Shown piece by piece: positions 9,618-18,357 of a stretch of DNA of 64,000 bases (position 1 is the stretch's first letter; every line of letters begins with the position of its first letter). The notes under the pieces were generated by a model. The model had not been told where the DNA came from and ran no database searches. It worked only from the letters and a program-made list of their open reading frames with translations. This stretch comes from Planctomycetota bacterium (lineage in GTDB: Bacteria; Planctomycetota; GCA-002687715; DRQF01), in the NCBI GenBank assembly GCA_020639295.1, contig JACKGY010000003.1, forward strand, positions 310,001 through 374,000, given 5' to 3'. A program made the translations under genes and the position numbers.

Positions 9618-11558
9618 ATGGACGCCCGCACCAGCGAAAGTCATCCCCTGCGCATCGACAGTCTCCAGCGCGCCGACCTCGGCGCGATCGGGATCACCTT
9701 CTGTCCCGGCAAGAAGCAGCTCGACGCCGACAGCGGTCCCTGGTTGCGCGACCTGGATCTCGACCTCGACGTCATCGCGAAGGCCGGCTTCAGCGCCGTG
9801 CTCAGCCTGCTCGAGGACGACGAGTACCGCGCCTTGCAGGTGCCGCTCGCCGATCTCCGCCGTGGGCTCGAAGGCCGGGGCATCGAATGCCATCACCTGC
9901 CGATCCGCGACGTCTCCGTGCCCGACCGCCGCTTCGAGTCGCGCTGGCTCTACGTCGGCGCTCGGGCCCGCCGGCTCCTGCGCGCGGGCAAGGCCGTCCT
10001 GGTCCACTGCAAGGGCGGTCTCGGGCGCAGCGGGCTGGTCGCCGCCCGCCTGCTGGTCGAGCTCGGCCTCGACGCCGACGAGGCCATCCGCGAGCTGCGC
10101 GCGATCCGTCCCGGGGTCATCGAGACCGCGGCCCAGGAGCAGCACGTCCGCGACCGTCAGGTCGAGATCATGACCCGCATCGACCTGGTTCGGGAGGAAC
10201 GGATCATCGGGTCGCTGGTCGCCGGCGCGGTCGGCGACGCGCTCGGCGCCGCGGTCGAGTTCGACTCCCTGGACCGGATCCGTGAGCGCTTCGGGCCCGA
10301 GGGCATCCGCGACTATGCCCGCTGTCATGGCGGCATCGGACGCATCACCGACGATACCCAGATGACCCTGTTCACCGCGGAGGGCCTGTTGGAGGTTCTG
10401 GCCGAGAAGTCCGAGGCCCAATTGACCGATGTCCTGAAGGCGATCGATTCCGCCTACCGGCGCTGGCGGATGACCCAGGAGGCGGGCCCGGCCGCCGCCC
10501 GCGGTCGTCGGGGCCTGTTGGGGCGGGCCGAGCTCTGGGCCCAGCGCGCCCCCGGCAACACCTGTCTCAGCGCCTTGCAGCACAAGGTCGCCGGCACGCC
10601 GGAACGCCCGATCAACGACTCCAAGGGCTGCGGCGGCCTGATGCGCGTCGCGCCCATCGGTCTGCTCGGCAATCGCTTCGAGAGCGCGACGATCACCTTC
10701 GATCTCGCCCGGCGCAGCGCCGCGCTGACCCACGGCCATCCCTCGGGACAGTACCCGGCGGCCGTCTTCGCGCTGCTGCTGCAGGAGCTGGTCGACGGTC
10801 ATGACCTCGAGGATGCCCTCGAACGGGCCCTCGAGCTTCTTCCCGAGAACGGGAAGGGCGAGGAGACCAGGGCCATGATCGAGGCCAGCGCGGCCTTCGA
10901 TCGCGCCGACTCCCTCATTCCCGAGGTGCTCGAGGAGCTGGGCCGCGGCTTCGTCGCCGAGGAGGCGCTGGGCATCGCCCTCGCCTGCGCCCGCGCGACC
11001 GACGACATCGATCTCGCCCTTCGCGCCGCCGTCAATCACGGCGGCGACAGCGACAGCACCGGCCTCCTGGTCGGCCAGCTCCTCGGCGCGGCGCAGGGGA
11101 TCGGGGCCCTGGCGCCCGGTTGGATCGAAGCTCTGGAACTGCTCGATCTCCTGCTCGAGACCGGGCGCGACCTGGCCGTCGCGTCACGCCACCGTGCGGC
11201 GGCCGAAAAAAGCGCGCGCCTGCTCGAGTTCCAGGACTTCTTCGAGAACCCGCCGGAGGATCTCGCCGGCGGCAGCGCCGACTTCATCGACTACCGCGAC
11301 GAGGTCCGCGAATTCGAGCAGCTCCTCTATCGCGACGGTTGGATCGTCGACTTCGACTGGCCGTCCTTCCAGGAGCAGGCCGAGCGACTGACCCGCGACG
11401 AGAGCCTGCTCGCCGGCGCCGACACCGAGACCCTGCGGCGGCTCCTGATCACGCACTTCCGCAAGGAGCGTTTCTGCGAGGGCCACCTCCACGACCTGAT
11501 CCGCTCCGGCGCCCTGGCGGCGATCCTCCGCCGCCTGCGGGAGCTGACCGGGCCCTGA
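9618..11558 (+). CDS. Fusion: dual-specificity-phosphatase-like domain + ADP-ribosylglycohydrolase + DUF6508-like tail
   Basis: 646 residues in three parts. Residues 1-185 look like a CDKN3-type protein phosphatase, with P-loop HCKGGLGRSG at 130-139 (Cys131, Arg137) and a likely general-acid Asp98. Residues 195-520 are an ADP-ribosylglycohydrolase of the DraG/ARH type, with GDALGAAVEF near 206, the metal motif TDDTQMT at 244-250, and the second metal motif GGDSDSTG at 475-482. Residues 533-646 resemble DUF6508 (FRKERFCEGHLHDLI). The pairing suggests a cytoplasmic enzyme reversing two protein or nucleotide modifications. Its substrate is unknown. It converges with the secreted-protein gene downstream. 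Confidence 0.85.
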   Translation: MDARTSESHPLRIDSLQRADLGAIGITFCPGKKQLDADSGPWLRDLDLDLDVIAKAGFSAVLSLLEDDEYRALQVPLADLRRGLEGRGIECHHLPIRDVSVPDRRFESRWLYVGARARRLLRAGKAVLVHCKGGLGRSGLVAARLLVELGLDADEAIRELRAIRPGVIETAAQEQHVRDRQVEIMTRIDLVREERIIGSLVAGAVGDALGAAVEFDSLDRIRERFGPEGIRDYARCHGGIGRITDDTQMTLFTAEGLLEVLAEKSEAQLTDVLKAIDSAYRRWRMTQEAGPAAARGRRGLLGRAELWAQRAPGNTCLSALQHKVAGTPERPINDSKGCGGLMRVAPIGLLGNRFESATITFDLARRSAALTHGHPSGQYPAAVFALLLQELVDGHDLEDALERALELLPENGKGEETRAMIEASAAFDRADSLIPEVLEELGRGFVAEEALGIALACARATDDIDLALRAAVNHGGDSDSTGLLVGQLLGAAQGIGALAPGWIEALELLDLLLETGRDLAVASRHRAAAEKSARLLEFQDFFENPPEDLAGGSADFIDYRDEVREFEQLLYRDGWIVDFDWPSFQEQAERLTRDESLLAGADTETLRRLLITHFRKERFCEGHLHDLIRSGALAAILRRLRELTGP

Positions 11559-11565
11559 GGCCGCC

Positions 11566-11594
11566 GTTCCCCTTCGCCCAGGCGAAGCGGGAAC
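11566..11594. terminator. Hairpin between convergent genes
   Basis: GTTCCCCTTCGCC faces GGCGAAGCGGGAAC across a very short loop, with one bulged base. It lies between two genes that run towards each other, so it can serve both as a bidirectional terminator. There is no clear T-tract on either side. Confidence 0.5.
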
Positions 11595-11613
11595 GACGTG
11601 ACGCCGGCCTGAC

Positions 11614-12402
11614 TCAGGGAGCGAGCTGCAAGGGAACCGGGTTCGAGACGTGCAGCACGTTCAGGCCCGCGTCGACCACCACCACCGCGTGATGGAGCAC
11701 GACACCGACCACGGCCGGGGAGAGCGCGCCGGCGCCGAGGCTGAAGAGCGTCGCCGTGCTGCCGTCGCCGGCGAGCGCGCCCAGCGAGTTGGTGAAGGGC
11801 GCGAGGTTGGGGTAGAGCAGGCTCTGGTCGAAGTAGAAGTCCTGATTCAGCGGGATCAGGAAGCCCTGGTAGGGGATGCCGGGGATCGTGCCGCTGAAGT
11901 TGCCGAGCGTGATGAAGCCGGAGCCACCGAGCGCGGCACCGCCGGTGAAGCTGAGGAGCTGGCTGCCGCCGTTCGCCACCGAGACGCTGGCGACGTCGCC
12001 CGCGAGGGTGCTCAGGATGGCCAGATCCGCGTCGGAGACGTCGGTGTAGTCGGTGCCGTTGTTGACCTGACGGACGCGGACACGAACGCTGCCCGAGTCG
12101 GTCGCCGGAACGACCCAGTACCAGACGTGCATCGAGCCGGCGGAGATGTCGCCGGGGGCGATGTTCAGGGCGATCGGCAGCCAGGGTCCGGCGCTGCCGT
12201 TGAGCGAGTATTCGAGATCCCAACCGATGGTGGCGTGGGCGGCGGTCGGATGCCAGACGATCTGCGTCACCTGACCGGGCGTCAGGGTCTGACCGCCGTT
12301 CGGCGAATCGAGTTTCACGTGGGCCTGCAGCGGCAGTCCGACGAGGGCCAGCGCGGCCAGGACGAGAACGAAGGCGCGGGGGGCTCGTGAGCTTGGAATC
12401 AT
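11614..12402 (-). CDS. Secreted protein with an N-terminal Kre9/KNH-like beta domain
   Basis: 262 residues with a signal peptide (VLVLAALALVGLPLQAHV). Residues 28-125 resemble the Ser-Thr-rich anchored (Kre9/KNH-like) beta domain: VKLDSPNGGQTLTPGQ ... IGWDLEYSLNGSAGPW ... WYWVVPATDSGSVRVRV. The C-terminal ~130 residues (GNFSGTIPGIPYQGFLIPLNQD ... VVVDAGLNVLHVSNPV) form a Gly/Ser-rich beta segment of a style I associate with secreted planctomycete proteins. No enzyme motif is visible. A surface-exposed binding or structural role is inferred. Confidence 0.7.
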   Translation of the reverse strand: MIPSSRAPRAFVLVLAALALVGLPLQAHVKLDSPNGGQTLTPGQVTQIVWHPTAAHATIGWDLEYSLNGSAGPWLPIALNIAPGDISAGSMHVWYWVVPATDSGSVRVRVRQVNNGTDYTDVSDADLAILSTLAGDVASVSVANGGSQLLSFTGGAALGGSGFITLGNFSGTIPGIPYQGFLIPLNQDFYFDQSLLYPNLAPFTNSLGALAGDGSTATLFSLGAGALSPAVVGVVLHHAVVVVDAGLNVLHVSNPVPLQLAP

Positions 12403-12697
12403 GGACCGATCCTCTCGGGCGCGAGGGACTATGAGTCGACATCGATGACGGGCGCGGGGTGATCGCCGGCGAACGATCTCCGGGAGCCTACCCTGAAACA
12501 GCGGTTCACGCGACGACGAAATGTCGGTCCTTCGTCGTTCTCATCCTTCGTGACGTGAAGTCAGCCGCGGCGTGGATCGGAGCTTTCTTGGATTCTCGGC
12601 GCGAGCTGATAGAGTGCGCCCGCTCGCCCGCGCCACGAGCCAGCGTCGGAGTTTGGGGACCTTCGAATCGCGTCGGTGTCGTGACGGGGAGACGAGC

Positions 12698-14269
12698 ATG
12701 CAGGTATTCATCGAGCTACTGACCGGCCTCATCCTGACCTTCGGCTACGGGGGCGGCGGAACGCCCACCAACCCCGTACCGCGCTACAGCGAGAACGGCG
12801 TCGTCCTGCTGGCATCCTTCGATCTGCCGAACGGAGCCGGCATCGTCCTGATCAATCCGAACGTCTCGCTGAACGAGGACCCGAACAAGGTCTTCCACTT
12901 CAAGCGCATCCTCACCACGCCGAACGTGATCCCGTCGACGGGCGCGAGCATGTCGGGCGGACAGCTCGTCTACGTCGACGACCAGATCGGGCACCTACGG
13001 AGCTCGATCGCCCATCCCTGGACGAATCAGGTCCTCACCGGCGGTGAATTGCTGCCGATCTACTCGACCGCGATCTCGAAGGGCGTGCCCAGCACGGCGC
13101 GGCGGAATCTCGTCCTGTCCTTCCTCTTCGGCATCACCAATCTGGGCGAGGTGGCGAGCGAGCCGAGGATCGCCCATTTCCTCTCCCTCCTCGAGGACGC
13201 CGGTGCGCCGGCCTCCGCGCCGCAGGGCGCCGCCTGGGACGAGGGCTGGCTCCTGCGCAACTGGAGCATCACCACCGGCGGCAACCCGCTGCAGGGCTGG
13301 TACCGCGCGATCTCGACCCGCGGTGGCGACGGACTCGACAACTGGCACTACAACCGCCTGCTCTATCTGGCGCTCAACTACATGGAGAATCCGAGCCCCG
13401 CGCGCTGGGAATTCGGACTCCGCCAGGCCATCGCGCATGCCTCCTGGGGGCGGCACTGGACTGGACAGTGGCGTGGCATGTGCCGCTATGAGAAGGGCGA
13501 CGCGATCATGGGCGAGGCCCAGGGCGGCACCTGGGAGAAGCAATGGTCGGCCGGACTGATCATCTGGGCCCTGCTCTCCGACGACCCCCTGCTGTGGATG
13601 GCCGTCGATCAGAGCTACCAGATGATGTTGCAGAGCAATCCCGCGACCGTCTGGCAGGGCTATTGGGGCGCGCGCATCGCGGCGCACTATCTCGACGAGC
13701 TGATGAGCTACTGGCTCCTCACCCGCGATCCGGCCCTGCTCGCCAAGGCCCAGGCCTTCATCACCAAGTGCGAGAATCTGCTCGGGCCGGGGGGCTACTG
13801 GCCGAACCTGGGCAATCAGGGCCTGGCCGAGGAGTCGCCCTGGATGCAAGTTCAGCTCGTCGCCGCCATCTTCCGCTGGTACGAGCAGGCTCCGGGCCTG
13901 GAGGCGGCGACCGGCTTCACCCGCTCGGAACTCTGTCAGGTCGGGGGCACGATCATGAGCCTCGGTTCGACCTGGGTGAACGGGCAGCAGGTGCTGCTCT
14001 ATCGCTTCGGCACCACCACGGTGGCGCCGGCCTCGATGCACAACAGCGCCTTCGCCCTGCCGATGCTGCGCTACATGGCCGCCTACGACCCGATCTGGCA
14101 GCCGCTCTACTGGCAGTGGCATGGCCTGATCAGCAACTGGGGCGGCTCGAACTTCGCCCATTTCGCCAGCGGCCAGCCGGCGGCTCTCAGCGCCATCGGC
14201 TACCGTTATCCGACCGAGGGGCTCGGCTGGTCGAAGTCGATGATGTTCTACCTCGAAGCCTTCCGTTGA
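12698..14269 (+). CDS. Hypothetical protein with alpha/alpha-toroid-like helical repeats
   Basis: About 523 residues from the ATG at 12698, which has GGGGAG upstream; an upstream in-frame ATG at 12572 lacks one. The N-terminus is hydrophobic (VFIELLTGLILTFGYGGGG) and may act as an export signal. The middle is built of Trp/Tyr-rich helix pairs (NWHYNRLLYLALNYME, YWGARIAAHYLDELMSYWLL, LLGPGGYWPNLGNQGLAEE), resembling six-hairpin glycosidase-like toroids such as polysaccharide lyases or heparinases. I cannot name catalytic residues. It stands alone, divergent from the secreted protein to its left. Confidence 0.65.
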   Translation: MQVFIELLTGLILTFGYGGGGTPTNPVPRYSENGVVLLASFDLPNGAGIVLINPNVSLNEDPNKVFHFKRILTTPNVIPSTGASMSGGQLVYVDDQIGHLRSSIAHPWTNQVLTGGELLPIYSTAISKGVPSTARRNLVLSFLFGITNLGEVASEPRIAHFLSLLEDAGAPASAPQGAAWDEGWLLRNWSITTGGNPLQGWYRAISTRGGDGLDNWHYNRLLYLALNYMENPSPARWEFGLRQAIAHASWGRHWTGQWRGMCRYEKGDAIMGEAQGGTWEKQWSAGLIIWALLSDDPLLWMAVDQSYQMMLQSNPATVWQGYWGARIAAHYLDELMSYWLLTRDPALLAKAQAFITKCENLLGPGGYWPNLGNQGLAEESPWMQVQLVAAIFRWYEQAPGLEAATGFTRSELCQVGGTIMSLGSTWVNGQQVLLYRFGTTTVAPASMHNSAFALPMLRYMAAYDPIWQPLYWQWHGLISNWGGSNFAHFASGQPAALSAIGYRYPTEGLGWSKSMMFYLEAFR

Positions 14270-14372
14270 TCGTCGCCGAGCGCGAACTTCCCCTCGATGA
14301 CGGCGACGGTCCGGCGGCAGCCAGGCGAATCATGCGCTTGACCTGAGCGGCAGGCTCGGGAGAATGCGCGGC

Positions 14373-15314
14373 ATGGACGAGAGAGAGGACATCTCGGTCT
14401 TGCCCGCGCCCTTCAGCCTGCCGCTCGACCGGTTCGCCTTCGCCGCGGCCCTGCGTCGTGGCCAGGGGCGCGTGTTCATCCAGGTCCAACGCCATGGCGT
14501 GGTCGGCTACGAGGACCTCCTGGTCGCCGCCGCGCTCGAGGATCAGAGCTTCCGGCCGGGGCTCGAACCGGCGCGCGGGCCCTGGATCGCCGAACTGGCG
14601 CTGGCGGCCGATCGCAGCGAGATGATCGAGGATGCCTGTGGAAGCGCGAATGCCGGCGAGGACCAATCGAGCGCCGCGGTCGACGCGCGTCATCGCCGGC
14701 GCGTCCTCGCCGCCCTGGCGCGGAGCGGCAGTCAGCGCGCGCTCGACTACCTGATCGAGGGCCTGCGGCTCGATCGTGGCGAGGCCGAGATCCTCGGCGC
14801 GGCGGAACTCGTCGACCTCGCGGGCGCGCGCGCCGTGGTCGCGATCGCGGAACTCCTGGGGCACGAGCTCGGGCCCGAGGACCGGGTCTGGCCGACCGGC
14901 TTCGAGCGGCGCTTCGATCGCCTGATCGAACAGGAAGGCGCCGCGCGCCGGCTGCTCCTGGAGGCCGCAACGACCTCGCCGGCGGTCGCCACCTACCTCC
15001 GCCATCAGGCGCAGCAGCCGAGACCGCGACTCGAGCCGGCGGCTGGCGACGACGGCCCGGCGGATTGCCGGGAACCGGGCGGCGCGGTCGTCGCCGCCGA
15101 GGACGGCCGTCATCGTAGCTTCCGCGATCGCATCGACCTTCAGCGCCAGAGCCCGCACGCGGCGGGCGCGACCGGTCTAGTCGCGGCCTACGACCAGAGC
15201 CCCTGCAGCATCTGTCGCCGGACCGCCGCCGAGATCCTCGGCCGGCTCGGTCTGGTTCCGGACTGGATGGTGGAGGAGCTGGTCTACGACCTCCACAACC
15301 TCGGCGGCGACTGA
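14373..15314 (+). CDS. Hypothetical protein, helical, with a C-terminal CxxC
   Basis: 313 residues, mainly Ala/Arg/Glu-rich helices that resemble HEAT-type repeats (RRRVLAALARSGSQRALDYL, LGAAELVDLAGARAVVAIAE). A short tail QSPCSICRRTAAEIL carries a Cys-x2-Cys pair close to the C-terminus. No signal peptide is visible, so it is probably cytoplasmic. I chose the ATG at 14373 because GGGAG lies ten bases upstream. The ATG at 14364 sits on top of that site. The function is unknown. It is convergent with the membrane-anchored protein to its right. Confidence 0.6.
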   Translation: MDEREDISVLPAPFSLPLDRFAFAAALRRGQGRVFIQVQRHGVVGYEDLLVAAALEDQSFRPGLEPARGPWIAELALAADRSEMIEDACGSANAGEDQSSAAVDARHRRRVLAALARSGSQRALDYLIEGLRLDRGEAEILGAAELVDLAGARAVVAIAELLGHELGPEDRVWPTGFERRFDRLIEQEGAARRLLLEAATTSPAVATYLRHQAQQPRPRLEPAAGDDGPADCREPGGAVVAAEDGRHRSFRDRIDLQRQSPHAAGATGLVAAYDQSPCSICRRTAAEILGRLGLVPDWMVEELVYDLHNLGGD

Positions 15315-15327
15315 TCTCTACCGCGGC

Positions 15328-16587
15328 TCAGCGAGGACCTTCGAGCGGCGGCTCCGGGCGTTCGTACTCGAAGCGGGCCGGCAGTCGCGGGAGCAGGTCG
15401 TCGTGCAGCCGGAGGATCATGCGGAGCGCGTCACATCCCGGTTCGTCCGTGGCCTGGTCGAGCCGGCGCGCGAGGGCCCGGTGCACCAGGGGCAGACTGA
15501 GCTCGATGAGTCCCTGGGCGACCGCGTCGCCGGCCAGGGCGCGGTCCAGCGCCCCCTCGACCTTCGTCCGCTGATCGGTGTCGAGGAGCGCCGGCAGTTC
15601 GGCCACGCCGATCGCGGCCCCGGCCGGGATCACGATCGTCCCGAGCCAGGCCTGGTCGATGCCGCCCCCGGTCGTGCTCCAGATCAGGTCATGGCGCCCG
15701 AACGAGAAGGTCTTTCCCCGGGTGAGCGTCCGCACCGGTTGCCCCGGAGCCGCGAGCTCGATGCCGTCGCCGGTGGCGCGGAACGAGGTGGCCGCGTCGT
15801 CGCGAGCCGTGGACCGGCTGCGTTCGTCGAGGATCCGTTCCAGGTCTTGCCGCAGCGAGGCGATCGCCAGGGCCCGGGCCATGCGCAGCTCGCGGCCGGG
15901 ACCGGCCTTGCTGGCCCAGGCGCGGGGGTTGATGGCCAGGGGCTTCATCCGGGCCATGGCGAGGACCAGCGCCTCCGAGAGCCGACGGTGTCGTTCCAGG
16001 GCGGTCAGGAGCGCCACCCGTTCGGGGATCGGCGTGGCCGGATCGAGCCGCTGGAGCAGGCGTCCGAGCAAGGCGTCGACGCCGAGGAACCACAGGCCGT
16101 CTTGATCCAGAGCGGCGAGCGCCTCGCGCAGCTCGGCCGCGGAGATGGTCGTCGAGGGCGCCGGCTCGGCCAGGTCGGCCGCGACCATCCTGGCGAAGAC
16201 GTCGGGAAAAGACCCGCAGCGGGCGGCCACCCAGGCCGTGGTCTCGGCGGCCGCCGGTCGATCCACGCGCGTGAGCGACTCGAGGAGATCGGTGAGCGAT
16301 CGACGCAGCGCCGTGTCGGCGAGTCGGTCACCGAAGCGCTCCAGGGCCGCCTGATCGGGCAGGACCGGCGCCTCGCGGGCCTCGGGGCGCGAGGCGGGCC
16401 CGGGTTCGTCCTGGGCCTCCAGCTCGCGGCCGAAGCCGGCGAGGACGAGAAGGAGCGCGGCGACGCGAAGGGCCTGGCGCAGGAAGGGCGAACGCAGGAT
16501 CAGCGGCCGCGCCGGCCGGCGCAGGATCAGGACCAGGAGGAGGAACAGGGTCAGGGGCAGGAGCAGGATGAGGCCGAGGGACTTCAT
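15328..16587 (-). CDS. Membrane-anchored hypothetical protein coupled to a radical SAM gene
   Basis: 419 residues. The N-terminus holds two hydrophobic stretches (LILLLPLTLFLLLVLIL and VAALLLVLAGF), followed by a Pro/Glu linker and a helical, probably periplasmic, region. Near residue 260 a beta-rich part appears (TLTRGKTFSFGRHDLIWS). The start ATG overlaps the stop codon of the radical SAM gene (ATGA), so the two are made together. The reading frame stays open far upstream of this ATG, but that part is antisense or out-of-frame sequence over the radical SAM gene. No family is recognised. Confidence 0.7.
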   Translation of the reverse strand: MKSLGLILLLPLTLFLLLVLILRRPARPLILRSPFLRQALRVAALLLVLAGFGRELEAQDEPGPASRPEAREAPVLPDQAALERFGDRLADTALRRSLTDLLESLTRVDRPAAAETTAWVAARCGSFPDVFARMVAADLAEPAPSTTISAAELREALAALDQDGLWFLGVDALLGRLLQRLDPATPIPERVALLTALERHRRLSEALVLAMARMKPLAINPRAWASKAGPGRELRMARALAIASLRQDLERILDERSRSTARDDAATSFRATGDGIELAAPGQPVRTLTRGKTFSFGRHDLIWSTTGGGIDQAWLGTIVIPAGAAIGVAELPALLDTDQRTKVEGALDRALAGDAVAQGLIELSLPLVHRALARRLDQATDEPGCDALRMILRLHDDLLPRLPARFEYERPEPPLEGPR

Positions 16588-17657
16588 GACGCGGCCTCCG
16601 CCAGGGCGCGCAGCCTGGCCTCGACGTCGACCGGATCGAAGGCCGAGGCGCGGCAGGAGCAGCCGTTGCGGGTCTGGAGCCAGCAATCGAGCGGGTCCTT
16701 GTCGCCGCCCGGCTTCGCGTTCCGGAAGGCGGCGAAACCCTGGCGCCAGAGATCGCCGAGTGCTCGCTCGCGGATCGAGCCGGCGCTCTCCCGGCGGTCG
16801 GTCGTGGTGCAGGGCATGAGCTCGCCGGTGGCGCTCACCACCGCCGAGATGCGACCGGCGCCGCAGAGGAAGCTGGAATCGCGATGGAGCGGGTCGAGCT
16901 CGCCCGCGGAGCCCCATTCGTTGTCGAGTTCGACCCGGATGAAGGCCCGGGCCCGGCGCGCGAAGGCGGCGACGCGGCGGAGTTGCGCGGCGCTCGGTCG
17001 GATTCCGGTCTGTTCGCCGGCCCGGCCTTCCGGGGTGACCAGATGCAGGCCCCAGGCCTGGGCGCCGCTGGCGAGGAAGTGCGGCAGCATCCGGTCGAGC
17101 AGGTCGGCGTTGCCGCGATGGACCGTGGTGCCGGCGACGACTTCGCGCACGCCGATCTCGCGCAGGATGGCGATGGCCTCCATCGCCCGGGCGAAGCTCC
17201 CGGGACGCCCGCGGAAGCGATCGTGTTCGGCCGGCGGGCCGTCGAAGCTGACCGCCACCATGTCGGGCGGCCAGCGCTCGAAGACCCGACGCAGGGCCGG
17301 CACGCGCGCCCCGTGGGTGTGGAGCGACCAGCCGAGCCCACGTTCGGCCAGAGCCTCGATCAGCTCGGCGAAGTCGGGGCGGAGCAGCGGCTCGCCACCG
17401 GCGAGCACCAGTTCGGGGCGATCGAGCGCGACCAGCTCGTCGAGGAGCAGGGTCCGGGCCTCGTCGAGGTCGAGCTCGCCCACGAGCCTCCGACCCGCCC
17501 GCGAGTAGCAGTGCGGGCATTCGAGTTCACAGGCGTTGGTGGCGATCCACTGGATCGCCACCGGTGGCGCGACCAGGCCCAGACGCTGCATCAGCTGCTG
17601 TTCCGCGCGCCAGACGCGGGTCGTGGCCGCGCCCAGGATCCTGCCCAAGAGTCCCAT
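16584..17657 (-). CDS. Radical SAM / SPASM domain protein
   Basis: 357 residues. The radical SAM cluster motif Cys43-x3-Cys47-x2-Cys50 lies in NACELECPHCYSRAG and binds a 4Fe-4S cluster that cleaves S-adenosylmethionine. The glycine motif LAGGEPLLRPDF follows. The C-terminal third has SPASM-type cysteines (FLCGAG, LMPCTTT, DPLDCWLQTRNGCSC) for auxiliary iron-sulphur clusters. Relatives modify ribosomal peptides, mature enzymes, or work on cofactors such as PQQ and haem d1. No small precursor-peptide gene is visible nearby. The tight coupling to the membrane-anchored gene downstream suggests that protein or its partners as the target, but this is inference. Confidence 0.88.
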   Translation of the reverse strand: MGLLGRILGAATTRVWRAEQQLMQRLGLVAPPVAIQWIATNACELECPHCYSRAGRRLVGELDLDEARTLLLDELVALDRPELVLAGGEPLLRPDFAELIEALAERGLGWSLHTHGARVPALRRVFERWPPDMVAVSFDGPPAEHDRFRGRPGSFARAMEAIAILREIGVREVVAGTTVHRGNADLLDRMLPHFLASGAQAWGLHLVTPEGRAGEQTGIRPSAAQLRRVAAFARRARAFIRVELDNEWGSAGELDPLHRDSSFLCGAGRISAVVSATGELMPCTTTDRRESAGSIRERALGDLWRQGFAAFRNAKPGGDKDPLDCWLQTRNGCSCRASAFDPVDVEARLRALAEAAS

Positions 17658-17791
17658 GGCTCTCCTCCGTGACCGTCTCCATCCGTGGCCTTCAACGCCC
17701 CGGGGGGGCGTCGGTCGGTAACGACAGCGTAACAGGGGGCGGCGCTTCCCGTCCCAGGCGTTATCATGCGCCGGTCCTCCAGGAGACGAGC

Positions 17792-18286
17792 GTGTCGGTA
17801 TTCGAGAGCTTGAAGAGTCCCCGCGCCCTGCGGACGCTGACCATCGTCGGCGTTCTGCTGGCCCTGTTCTCGGCGGTGGATCTGGTGCGTGAGCGCCGGC
17901 TCCTCGCCGACGCCCGCGAGCTGCCGGCGGTCGTTGTGGACGCGGCCTTGGAGTCCTACACCACGGGGAGCGGCGGTTCCGGCAGTCGCAGCTATCGACC
18001 GCGGGTGAGCTTCGCCTACGTCGTCGACGGCCTCGAGCGGCGCTCCAGCCGGATCACGCCCAGCGATCGTGGCGGCAGCCGGGACTGGGCCGAGAAGGTC
18101 CTCCGCGAGCATCCGGTCGGAACGAAGACCCGCTGCTGGGTTCCCGAGGGCGAGCCCGACCAGGCCTATCTCCTGCGCGAGACCAGCTGGAAGCCGCCGG
18201 CCGGCCTCGGCGTCGGCCTGCTCGTGGCCCTGGTCGCCGGCTGGTCCTGGCGGCGGCGACGGCGCGCGGTGACGGTCGCGCCCTGA
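17792..18286 (+). CDS. DUF3592 membrane protein
   Basis: 164 residues with a transmembrane helix near each end (LTIVGVLLALFSAVDLV and AGLGVGLLVALVAGWSW). Between them is a beta-rich extracytoplasmic loop (YRPRVSFAYVVDGLERRSSRI ... HPVGTKTRCWVPEGEPDQAYL), the pattern of DUF3592. The start is a GTG at 17792 with AGGAG seven bases upstream. The frame is open further upstream but without a ribosome site. The function of this family is unknown. Confidence 0.78.
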   Translation: MSVFESLKSPRALRTLTIVGVLLALFSAVDLVRERRLLADARELPAVVVDAALESYTTGSGGSGSRSYRPRVSFAYVVDGLERRSSRITPSDRGGSRDWAEKVLREHPVGTKTRCWVPEGEPDQAYLLRETSWKPPAGLGVGLLVALVAGWSWRRRRRAVTVAP

Positions 18287-18357
18287 AGGCCGGAACGAGC
18301 CCTGCTGCCGCGCCGCCCGCGAAGGCGTATGATCACGGACGCAACCCGGAGTAACGC

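Noticed and set aside
16584..17791. Precursor peptide for the radical SAM protein in the 134-base gap to the DUF3592 gene
   Set aside because: No short frame with a ribosome site and leader-like composition was found.
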